A DNA stretch of 64,000 bases from Mycoemilia scoparia. Lineage: Eukaryota; Kickxellomycota; Kickxellomycetes; Kickxellales; Kickxellaceae. Location: contig JANBPU010000046.1 of assembly GCA_027575805.1 (NCBI GenBank), positions 1 to 64,000 of the forward strand, written 5' to 3'. The translations under genes and the position numbers were made by a program. Each line of letters begins with the position of its first letter. Position 1 is the stretch's first letter. The notes beneath the pieces were generated by a model. It had not been told where the DNA came from. It was given only the letters and a program-made list of their open reading frames with translations, and did no database searches. Positions 21,714 through 32,200 of this stretch are shown in pieces.

Positions 21714-22844
21714 TTAGAAGCCATATCCACGAATATTTCTGCCAAACTCCCATTCAGAATCAAGATGCGTGGGGTCGCTGATTGTAACACCCTCGCCGGT
21801 AACTTTGGCTATTTGGTACAAATTCAGGGAACGGGTGTCACGATAGAAGAGCACTCTTAGAGATCTTAAAAGAACATCCCGTGCCTCTTCTTCAGTTAGG
21901 TCTCCTTCTTTATCTTCAAGGGCTTTACGCATAAGTGGTTGAGCCAAATGTTTACCAAACCCGGTAGCCAACGAATCAGCCTCATATGTAGTTCCATATA
22001 GATCAACATAGCCCATGAATCTATTCATAAAACAGCAAGATTTCATCCAGTTAATACCATGTAGCTGGTATTACAAACAGGCCTGATACATATTTTTATA
22101 TTACAGCAGATCTTGCAAATACTTACGGCTTTCCCTTTTCAATTCCACCGACAACATAGCTGTTCCAAAGTGGATCAACCTTGCTTCTGCGTTGGTACAT
22201 TATAGCATGGATGTATGAATAGATGGACTTTGTGCCAAGTGACTGGTCATCCTCCCAATTGCGTTCAGAGTTCCTATAGCCATGAATAATGTAAACGTAT
22301 GAATTAGCACATTATTAATGTCAATGTAAATTTTAAAGGGCTGTTTGCTGATAAATAGCAGAACCTACATTAACTCGTCAAGGGTTTCTTGCATATATTG
22401 AAAGTCAGATACATCGCCAGAAAAGGCAAGGACTGTCGATTTTCCAATAGCATGTAGTCTGTGCTGGTTCTTGAATTTAAGCATAGAGCCATATGATCCT
22501 ATAAAATGCATGAATTTAGTAGTAGAAGTTTAGTTATGCTGCTGTCAAGAGCCAAGTAATTATAATGTCAACCCAAAATTAATGATAGTGCATCTGTAAT
22601 TACCTAAGCAATCGGCAGCAAACATCAAACCATCTTTATATTTGATTCCCAGGACAGAACTTCCGGTTACAGCTGGTGAGCTACATTTACATTTAAATGC
22701 TTTAGTAGATCCTCAACCTTTAATGCATTTTTGCACAACAGGCGTTCTTTTCAGGACAATGACTTACGAAATGTGCTTAACGGGCTCTCCAGGCTTTTGG
22801 ATACCCTGAGGAGTGTGTGGTAGCTTGTAGGTAATGGGGTCCAT
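21714..22844 (-). CDS. PRE4: 20S proteasome subunit beta-7 (Pre4/PSMB4)
   Basis: Five exons (22768-22844, 22604-22680, 22369-22498, 22127-22273, 21714-22020) give 245 residues. This is a beta-ring subunit of the 20S core, non-catalytic in its family: no Thr-1 active site is expected, and the segment after the pro-region reads TGSSVLGIKYKDGLMFAAD. Other PSMB4 marks are LGSYGSMLKF, SGDVSDFQYMQ, MYQRRSKVDPLWNSYVVGG, FMGYVDLYGTTYEADSLATG and RVLFYRDTRSLNLYQIA. The family usually has a pro-peptide of about 40 residues; here it is about 30. No GGTGGCAAA-type proteasome control element was seen upstream. The gene is divergent to the tetraspanin gene. Confidence 0.93.
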
Positions 22845-23735
22845 GATTCGGTCTATGTATAGTGTTTTGAAATTGAAGAAATAACAGGGCTAAATAAATC
22901 AAAGACACAGCCAAGGCTAAAGAGCAGCAATGGGGGTAATAACAACTATAGAGGTGGTTACGTGTCTTTTCTGTGATTAGCCGATCATGATTTAGTGATC
23001 AGTGATTCCAATGGCAAGAAGACCGCTACTCCAAACGACTTTATTTCACAAGTAATTGGGCATAAATGGCTCCCAAAAACGATTATAAAAAATTACAATA
23101 AAAGTACATACACATACAAACAGCAACAATAATAAGCGATAGTCAGTAAGGATCACAATACATACATCCAAAGTCAATTTCACGCCATCCCTGAAAGAGT
23201 AACAAATTTTAATAATTGCACAAATTCTGATGAATGTTGAGATTTATATATATTGTTTTTTCAGGAATGGTGTGAAACTGACTTTTCTCTTGAATGATTG
23301 TGTATGTATTATTGTAATTGTGATTTGATTCTTATTATTTCTTCTTCAGATTATACCTAATTGCTTGTGAAATAAATCCATCGCATCATGGGCATGAATG
23401 ATTCATGTAAATAAAACAATAAAAACTTGTATCGATAAATGAAGTAATGGCAAGAAAACATGATATAACATTGAGCCGAGGCAATTGTGTTTGGCACGTA
23501 TTTCGTCATGGCTTGATAAAAAAGCTTATGTCGAAATGTTGCAATAACCTTCCATTTATCAGAGCATGCATATTCAAGATGCGCAGGTATATAATTCTGG
23601 CACACACACACACATATATATATAAAGCCACGAGTGTTTAGACAGAGGGCACAACCTTCTACGGAAAACATTCCTTTTGACAATATAATTTCTACTATTA
23701 TTTCAAGTAATCTTTTATAAAGTACGACAGAAATC
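22845..23735. other. Divergent promoter region of PRE4 and tetraspanin
   Basis: About 890 bp, AT-rich. Contains a 30-nt imperfect inverted repeat (23170-23199 with 23256-23285) and a short (CA)n/(TA)n run near 23600-23622. A minus-strand frame of 126 codons (23357-23737) is open but Cys/Phe/Tyr-rich without a known fold, and probably not coding. Confidence 0.5.
23170..23285. repeat. Imperfect inverted repeat in a divergent promoter
   Basis: Left arm 23170-23199 (AAAGTCAATTTCACGCCATC...) and right arm 23256-23285 are reverse complements at 25 of 30 positions, separated by a 56-nt AT-rich loop. All five differences are transitions. No other copy in the window was found. Confidence 0.7.
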
Positions 23736-24543
23736 ATGACCTCGCTTACCGATAGAACCTTGAGATGGCTTCTAAGCGCTTGCTATTTTATAATAATGGT
23801 GAGGTTTTGATACACACTATACTGCTAATGAATGGGTTTTATAATAAACGAATCCCGGTTTTGCTAATTATCTGCTCTGCTGTCTGTAGGCAAGTGGTAC
23901 GGGTTTTGTTATAATTGGAATCTTTGGGCTCTCAGTGGGATGGGAGACCATGAGTTCGCAGTCGTTCCCTTTGATAGTTATACTGCTTGGCTTCCTCGTG
24001 ATTCTGGTTTCTCGTATGGGCTATGACGGGTCCTTTGGTCTTGTTTCCCGCCACCTGGCAATGAGCACCCTGCTTCTGATAATTCTGTTCATCTGTGAGA
24101 TTATATTACTTGTCGCAGGGTATTCAAGAAACCGAAATGCCGATAGTTACCTTGATAGAAAATGGGGTAGCTTGTATATCAAGCGCCCTGGAGTACTGCG
24201 GCTTATAGAAGAAACCTATGGCTGCTGTGGCTACAACGCTCCTCTTGATAGGGCCATTCCAAAGTCATCAAAGGCTGCCTGTGCTGACAACGACTTCCTG
24301 GGCTATAGTGTTGGATGCCGTGAAATGCTCCTTAGTGGCTACCATCACTATCGCACCGTCGTTTTTGGCTGGATGTTGGCCCTGGTGATAATTCAGATAG
24401 TCTCACTGATCTTTGCTTTGGCTATAGTCAAGCAAGTCCAAGAAAATGAAGACGATGCCCCAATTGGGTCTCAGAGATATAACCAGGACGCCGGCGGCGA
24501 AAATACTAGACTCATCGGCCCCGAAAACCAACGCCAAAACTAG
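23736..24543 (+). CDS. Tetraspanin family membrane protein
   Basis: Two exons (23736-23798, 23890-24543) give 238 residues. Four hydrophobic segments can be read: residues about 10-35 (crossing the intron), 42-60, 68-92 and 180-204. The large loop between TM3 and TM4 has the tetraspanin CCG signature (ETYGCCGYN) plus two further Cys (KAACAD, VGCREM), fitting the EC2 disulfide pattern. The C-terminal tail is short and polar (ENEDDAPIGSQ...). Tetraspanins organise membrane microdomains; fungal members (Pls1, Tsp2, Tsp3) act in polarised growth and appressorium function. I cannot assign it to one of these groups by eye. Its 3' end converges with GWT1, leaving 180 bp between the stop codons. Confidence 0.85.
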
Positions 24544-24723
24544 TTCTCCAGTCCAGAGCCGAATCTAGTGTGGCTGGTGTGATTGCTCTCTTTTCTTTCT
24601 CAGCTTATAATTATCAGCACTTGGCTAGCCTAGCTTGCTAATTTTTGTTGTTTTATTATACTCCAATTATGAATCTTTTTAAAAATGTATCAAGGTTTTT
24701 CAAGCATGATAAAGTTTACTATA

Positions 24724-26343
24724 CTAGCGGATTCTGATATTGTATATATAAAGCAGCACGCATGGGACAAGAATGGCGATCATGTAGAGGGTAAGGATGG
24801 CTAACGCTCCTGTGTCCGGGATCCTGAGAGTCTTGAAAGTTAAGTTGACTGCTCCAGTGCACAAGTTGGCAAACAAAAATGTAGACAGACTGTTCTTGTT
24901 GACTGCAGATAGCAGAGAAGGAGATGTGTAGTTGTCAGGTAATTTTGAGCGAATGAATCTGGGTGGCAGTCTTCCGTCAATAAAGTTTTCAATAATCAGC
25001 ATCGACCATATCACAAATGTATTAAACCAGACGATCCACAATACGTATGGCAGGTTAGCTAGTCTGCGCGATACATCGATGCCCAGGAGAAATCTGGCTT
25101 GTCCAAATGCGAGCCAGGTAAGGACCCATTCAGCAAACATAGATATAGGAATATCGGCTCGGTCCTTCCAAGTTGCTGGGTCAGGAAGAATGGTTTGCCC
25201 TATACCCATTCCAACAAGCGCAATCGAAAGATACCCCAGGAACGAGCAGATTCCTTCTTTGTTTGCAGCTATAAACCCGCTGCCGCGGTCGGCAGTGAAT
25301 ATCCAATCCTCAAGCCCAAAGCACCATAGGAGGACCTGGTAAAGGATAATAATTGCATATCCAGCGAATCGAGGTTGTGGCGAGATTCTCATGCAGATTG
25401 GGATAAATATTGGAAGTAGACCCAAAGTAAGGAAAAAGTTCCAGTGAACGCCATATTCTGACACATGTTTCTGGTAGTCCACGCCTTCAACCATAATGAA
25501 CCTGATTAGACCAAGAGCAATGAGCGGCAATGAAGCTTTGAGGCCCTTAAATATCAGGACAGGGATAGAGTCCCGAGTAGGCTGGGATCCACCTTTCCCG
25601 GAGTTTGGAATATAGGGCTTATATCCGACTATTCCTGCAGAAAATACAAATGAACCCACGCCAAGGTCCATCAAGGTATTTCCAAATGTCTCTGATTTGG
25701 CAAACTCGCGGCTGAAAATATTGAAATCAACGGCCAAGATAGAGAAGCAGGTCATGAGCATCAGCATTGATCGGCAAACATTAAGGAAGCCCTTTGGGGT
25801 GACCTTATTTGGTTCGAATCTGGAATCGTATGCAATGGCTCTTGGGTCCTTTTCCCATTTATCACGCCTCTGTGGAGGAGCAGGGATTCCAGTCCTGAAA
25901 TCATTAAGTCCCTTGAGGAAAAGGCCCAACGATATCAATGTAATGTTGAAGGTCGATGGGTAGCACATAGCGACTATGAACGGAGCAGCGAATGTTATGC
26001 CCTCCCTGATAAACGAAAAAGTTGTTGGCGATGTTGGAAATTGGTCATTATTCTGATGGAACTTCTTTGCAGTGTTGGCTTTCCAGGCCCAGTATGAAAA
26101 CTATTTAAGGTGTAAAATATTTTCTGGCTGTTTGAGAACCAATTGTTCCAGTCTTTATCATAATTAATCTCCATACAGTTAATAGATGTCCAAATTACTT
26201 ACGACCATCATGAACGTAAGAGCATGAGCTTTGGTCATCGATCCGCCCTCTAGATCACTCACAAAGGCTTCTTTTTCTTGTTTGTATGCAGTTTGTTCTT
26301 GGGGCGACATGCCCCAGGTCAGATACTCAGAAAAGAAAGCCAT
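24724..26343 (-). CDS. GWT1: GPI inositol acyltransferase Gwt1/PIG-W
   Basis: Two exons (26203-26343, 24724-26100) give 505 residues, near the fungal norm of about 490. Gwt1 acylates the inositol of GlcN-PI at the ER, an early-middle step of GPI-anchor synthesis. Family marks are YKQEKEAFVSDLEGGS near the N-terminus, GFLNVCRSMLMLMTCFSILAVDF, FPRxFAKSETFG-like FSREFAKSETFGNTLMDLGV, GSFVFSAGIV, and many membrane segments (about a dozen). The start ATG at 26343 is in frame and gives MAFFSEYLTWGMSPQEQ. The second Met (residue 12) would match the usual shorter N-terminus. The intron is canonical. Confidence 0.93.
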
Positions 26344-26960
26344 CTCAAAGCGTGGATGATTTCGTGGCACTAATATGCTATAGTCATAGAAATTTATAAC
26401 ACAATGCTGTTCTAAGCTTACAAACTCGTCTTTTGATATAAATCTGGTAGGGGTACCTAGGTTTGATATAACTGCATCTAATTGTAATTAGGGTTCAACT
26501 TACTTTAAATTAGTTAATAACTCCTGTCTTTTTGATAGAAACTAACCACATTTTTCATTTAAAATCGATGTTGGTATTTAGACAAATACACAACAAATCC
26601 GTTTTCATATTATGGGAATATCTAACTAGTTTGGTACAAATTAAAAGCTATATACGTTATCATCTTTAACTGACATCATCTCTGGGAGTTCTGGTTCTCC
26701 AACCACCCATCCAAGGCAGGGGAGTGCCGATGCTGCTGGATACCAAATAATAGCAGCTCCAATCCCATGTTCTTTATTTGTAGATTGCTAATGTCAATGA
26801 AGACCTAAATGACAACACTCAGATAAGCCTAACCAAATGGGTTTAATAGCTTGGATAGCAAATAACAAGCAAATGATTAAAAGTAAGATCTATTTTTTTA
26901 GTATAGAATAGATAGTCCGGTATAATTAAACAAGGATTCTTTTACAAAGAAACAGAGCTC
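26344..26960. other. GWT1 promoter and 3' flank of RAM2
   Basis: AT-rich, no further exon or repeat recognised. The two minus-strand genes are 617 bp apart. Confidence 0.55.
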
Positions 26961-28373
26961 TTAAAGAACAAATGCTTGTTTTCTGTAGTTCCAGTATGCG
27001 AAACGAATAGGATCAATGGACTGAGCCAACATATCACAAGCCTACATTGTCACAACGGCATTCAGTCATCAAACAGATCCTTCAATTATTTACAGATCTC
27101 AGTGCTTTTTCATGGCCACTCTATTTGTATGACTTACCTCTGTGGCAGATTGAACGATCTCTGCGGTATCTCTTGAAGATTCCAATTTCAGATCTTCCAA
27201 CCTAATTTCGTATATATCAATCAGGAATGCCCAGTAGTGAGGCGACTTTTTCATCAACTGACCAACGGGCATTGCCTGCCCCTCATGGGCAGACTCATCA
27301 TTAGCTAAATCGTTAATTATAGGGTGGAGTTTGGTAGTAATGTGAGCTGGTGAGAATTTGCGCAATAGCCCACAAATGTATGACCATGGGCTTTCATTAG
27401 ATGGCGCAAGCCGTATTTTATCTATTGAATACTCTATTTCCTTTTCAATAACATCCGAATCAAGTTTGGCATCACCCTGTCCTTTTGTCAGTACAAAGTA
27501 TCTTTGATTCCACGCCGAGTTGTTACGAACATCATTGTTAATTCTTGATTCGACAAACTGCAATTCCTGTGTCCACAAGGCGTATCTTTTTACCAACCAT
27601 TGCCTAAAGATTATACACAGATATGTTGATTTAGGTGGAATGTTGCTTAGTGCAACTTTCAAGTGTTTCATAAATTATGAAAGTGCTACTTGCCTGTACG
27701 ACCATGCGTGGAAGTTCTTTGGGTCAGCTGTAATAGCCTCTAGAAGGAACCACAATTCAGCAGCGATTATCTCCTTTTGTTCTGGATTGACCGTATCAGT
27801 TTCAGCATCCTGTTTTACGGGGCACAGGGCTTTGATAATGGATTCACGGTGGTGCCACAGCTGGTATGTTTTAGGATGGTCTTCTGCCATTTCATTTAAC
27901 CATTCGATCTCTTTCTTTCCATCTTTTTTCAGCTCATGAAACAGTTTTAGTCTGAACACCCTACAAGCCATTCAGCAATAGCGGCCACATTCGATGGATT
28001 GAATTTATCTTGCTTCTTGACAAGAGGTATAATAAGTAGATATAAACTTACCATGCAGTGTAATGACCAGAGTTTAGCATGATTGCATCATTGGTTATCT
28101 CCCAAGCCCTTTCAGAGAGTTCCTTCTTGTGGATAATAGCTCGGAAGTAGCTCATAGTTGTTGCATCTATGAAAAAATTGAGCAAACGATATGTTATAGT
28201 AACAAATAATTGAGCCAATTATCAAATACATTGAGTATCCGGGTCATTCATATAGGCTCACACTTTTCATCATAAGCAATGGCGCAAACAGACTGAGGCT
28301 CTTGTGGCAGGTTCATAGGAATGATGTCCTTCCACTCCTCCCTTTGATTATAGGGTACCCAATCTTCATCCAT
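26961..28373 (-). CDS. RAM2: Protein farnesyltransferase/geranylgeranyltransferase I alpha subunit
   Basis: Five exons (28262-28373, 28052-28166, 27694-27960, 27138-27603, 26961-27041) give 346 residues. It is the shared alpha subunit of the two CaaX prenyltransferases, made of PPTA helical repeats. These are visible as LNSGHYTAWVFRLKLF, HPKTYQLWHHRESI, DPKNFHAWSYRQWLV, DVRNNSAWNQRYFVL and APSNESPWSYICGLL. The N-terminus has DEDWVPYNQREEW, then CAIAYDEKY; the C-terminus matches the ACDMLA...YWNYR ending of the family. Intron 3 is GC-AG (TACAG then GCAAGT), the only junction that preserves WSYRQWL. The Skt5-like protein at 8807-10912 ends in a CaaX motif and would be a substrate by inference. 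Confidence 0.92.
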
Positions 28374-29257
28374 TATTATGTTTATATATTGCTTGCTGCA
28401 ACGAATTATATATACCAAGTGTCTTCTGGAGGCAATTAGATACCAACCCAATCAGAGTACATATCTAGATGTTTATTCTGAGTTTTGTTATGGGTATCAT
28501 TTTCCATTTTGGATCGATGAGGCCAATAATGCAATCCCAGCTAGTTTACTATTCTGTTAAAGCTGAAAGTTAAAACGGATTTTATTCTAGCTTTCCCCCC
28601 AATGTCCGCTTGGAGGAGGGGATTATATACTTTGGAAAAGTAAAAGCCAAAAAAAAGGATTAGTGGAATGGCGTGCAATTATTAAGGGATATTGCCAAGG
28701 AAGCCAATGTTTGGGGTTACTTCCCGCTGTGGATCCATGTAGCTCCTAAGCTTCTTCTCTGGGTTTAGATTCTGGGGAGAGGTACATTGACCTCGCTCCT
28801 TGCAATCTCAAAGTATTTTTAATAGTTTTGTTATTTCAGTCCATAAAATTTATTGATTTAAATATGGTATTAAATTAGGTGCAAAAAAACACAAAAACGC
28901 TTATACTCTTCTTTTAAAACACTGTTAATTACAATGGGTAAAATTGTGAATATAGGGCTAAAAGTTAACAAGCATTAAACAGAAATGGGTCTTCTGGAAT
29001 TGCGTATTAATGGCCTTGTGGTTAGAACAAAATTTGAGGAGTCATTTCTGTCTACCATACATCTGATCACTAGTGAAATCTTACTATGTTGTAAAGGTTA
29101 TGCATTAAAAAGACAAAAGGGAAATATCAGTATATGTGTGGAAATTAGGGAAAGGGCTATTAAAATTATAACGAAAATCAGGGAAAGGTAGATATTTACT
29201 AAGAGAAGTTGCAAGTTGGGAATAGGAATATGCTCAGATAAAAGTAGATAAAGTAGT
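28374..29257. other. RAM2 promoter and 3' flank of the MAPKKK gene
   Basis: About 880 bp without convincing exon or repeat; AT-rich with an oligo-A run (about 28650-28659). Confidence 0.55.
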
Positions 29258-32200
29258 TTAGTCAGAGGTGTAGTAATAGTCGTTAAACCTGTAATCCTTT
29301 GGCGTCTGGGCAAATGTGTGGTTTCTCAGCTGGGTAGCAGTCCATCTGTCATCGGGTTCGGCTTGGAGACAGCAGTGACAAAAGTCAAGGCCATCTTTTG
29401 TCAGATCTGAGGGCAATGGTGGTGCATGTTTGTGGGATAGATGGTAAATTATATTCAATGATTCATATTTGGGCCATGGGTGCTTTCCAGTCCACATTTC
29501 AATTGTCATACAGCCAACCGACCATACATCGACCTTTGCTGAATACCCATCTCTAGATAAAACTTCGGGTGCCATCCAGTACAGAGAGCCGCGAAGGACC
29601 CCAGATGCTCGTGTATTTCTGTCGTATGCCTGTTTGTCATCGTGGGCCTTTTTGGATATTCCAAAGTCTGATATTTTACATACTCCTTGCTCGTTAACTA
29701 ATATGTTTGCCCCTTTGATATCGCGGTGCAGGATGTTATGTGAGTGTAAATACTCAAGGCCAGCCAAGATTTGTTGCAAGAATGAGTGGACAACCGGTTC
29801 TGCCAGAGGGCCATATTGCTGTGTTAGGCTGCTTACAGTGCCACCAGATACATACTCCAAAAATATATTCATGGTTGACTTGGTAATATCAAATCCCAGA
29901 TATTGAACGATATTTTCGTGCTCAAAGTCCTTGAGGAGCTCGATCTCTGCATACAGCTTTTGTATCCGATCTTTATTTCTTTTTCTTGTTTTGGACTTGA
30001 TGCTTCCTAGGGATGGAACCTTTATCTGCTTTACAGCAATCAACTCGCGATTAGTGACATTTAAGGCTATAAACACTTGTCCAAATGATCCTTTACCGAT
30101 CTGACGTCCTTTGAGCCACTGAATCTTGATTGGTGCTGACGGTGGGCCGTACAATGAAAATAGTGCCTGCGCTGTGCTGCTAAGCGAGTCAGAGCGCATG
30201 TGTCTACCCTTTCCTGTGTCCCAAATTGCCTGTTGTTCAGTAAATTGCTTCCGTGTACCAGTGGTGGAATATTGGAAACCTTGCTTTATAGCAGAATCTA
30301 TAATTCTCTGTTCATCCTGAGGTGAGTGATCAGGTCGCTGCAAAAGTGATAGTGCTCTCCGAATTATATCCTGCTCGGTTGTAAGGTCAGATGCGGTAGA
30401 GATTCTTTCATGATTTACGCCTTGTTGAGTACCTCCCTGATCATTGGCAACGATATGCATGTCCTGGCTGACACCGTTTCCATAAGGCGGAGGCTTAGGA
30501 TTAGCTGCAGCAGATGCATTTGCTATGCGTGCAATTCCCCTGCGCTTTGGCCGGATTTCCTCTGGTATGCCACCCCACATCTTTGTTGATCTGCGACGAA
30601 GGAATGTTGGTGTTTTGGGCTCCTTGATATCAGGTGGGCCCCATGAATCATTTGTAGAAGACCAATTTCCAGATGCTGGTGGTGGGATTGGTGGAATTAC
30701 TAGGTTTCCAGGGGAACCAGTCGATGTGTAATTATAGCTTGATTCACTGGACGTTGGAGTAATGATGGCTTTGACATCCTTTGGAACTGCGCTCATAATA
30801 ACACCCAGTCTACGACCAACATTTGCTGCAGACCTTTCTTCTAGGCTTCTATTGAGCCTTGTAACGATTGGTGGGGGAGGTGGTGGCAGTGGTACTCGAT
30901 CGCGGGGTTGTTGCGTTGATATTGAGCTATGGCTGGGCCTTTGCGGTTGTGCTTTCGGCTGATAGCGAGCGCTTGGGGGGAGTTCGTTAGCTTGCTGACG
31001 GGATGGTCCTAGTATACGTGACTCTCTCATCAACATACGAAGACTCTTGCGGCGAGAAATAGGTATAAAGTCGAAATTTTTTGTATTTGACTTATCTGGA
31101 TTGTCAGTGTTCCAAAAACCAGTGCTGTTGTGAGGCACTTGTGGGAGTGGTTTATTCTCATCCTCTTTTAGGGTTTCTGCTTGCTCAGTAGACGGTGCAG
31201 CCACTGAATTTTGTGACATTGTATTGATGTTGTCGGGCTTTCCATTTTGCTGGTGATTTTCCGGGGGGTATTGTCCAGGTGTCATCCTGGATTCATCCTC
31301 GTCCAAAACAACATTGATCTCATCATTAGAAAAAATAGACGCCTCCTTTTCTGAGATACCAGACAATGATATCAGGTCCGCAGGAACTCTGACACTCTGG
31401 ACAATGGGTCTATCAAGGTCATGGTCAGGGAAATAGTCATCTAGATTGTCAGCAATGAGGTCAGTTGTGGGGCGCGAGGGCACAGTTTTTGTAGGCTTTC
31501 TTCTAAGACTAGCTGCACGTGTTCCAGGCATAAACTTCCATCCCTCAGTAGAGTTTCTCTGGCGATTCATAGCCATATCAATAGAGCTATCGTCGTCATC
31601 TGAGCTGCTGGTGCTTCCAATAGTACCCTCAATCTCGGGTGCATCAAACACAAAGTCCGGCTGTCTATATACAGATACTTTTCTTATCAAACCGCCTGAT
31701 CCATCTGAGCTATCTGACAGGTCACTATCATCTGGATTGTCTAGCTTTTGTGCCTCTTCTAACTTGTCCTCGAATCTTACAGAAGGAAGCCTTTGTCGTA
31801 CTTTCGGTTCTGATGCCTCTTCTGTGTCCTTTTGAGCATTATTCTCTTTGTTGTCTCCACTTTCCTCATCTTCGACTTCATCCTCAATCTCCTCCTCATC
31901 TTCGGAGAATGTGATCTCCTTGTTCAAAAGCATGAGAGTCCATGTCCTGCGGATTTGAGGCTTGTTCGGTATCGGTGTTTCAACAGCACTTGTGCTACCC
32001 GATATATCATTCTGGGAGCTGACATCAGGGTTGTTCAACAAGGTTTGTGCTTCAACCTGTGTATCCTTTTCTGCCCTACTAGTGTCGCTTTGGTACCCAC
32101 CGGCAATAGTGTAGTTGTTCAAGTCAGTGTTTCCTTCCTCAATCTCAGTTGCTGAAGCTAGAGCTGAAAGTTCAATGACAATCTTTTCAGGTGCACTCGA

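Noticed and set aside
23158..23195. Possible last exon on the minus strand (peptide GWREIDFGCMYCDPY after a TTTCAG acceptor)
   Set aside because: No upstream exon could be joined, and the same sequence forms one arm of an inverted repeat.
23357..23737. Minus-strand open frame of 126 codons between PRE4 and the tetraspanin
   Set aside because: Aromatic and Cys-rich peptide without family resemblance, overlapping the tetraspanin start and a CA/TA repeat; the divergent promoter reading is simpler.
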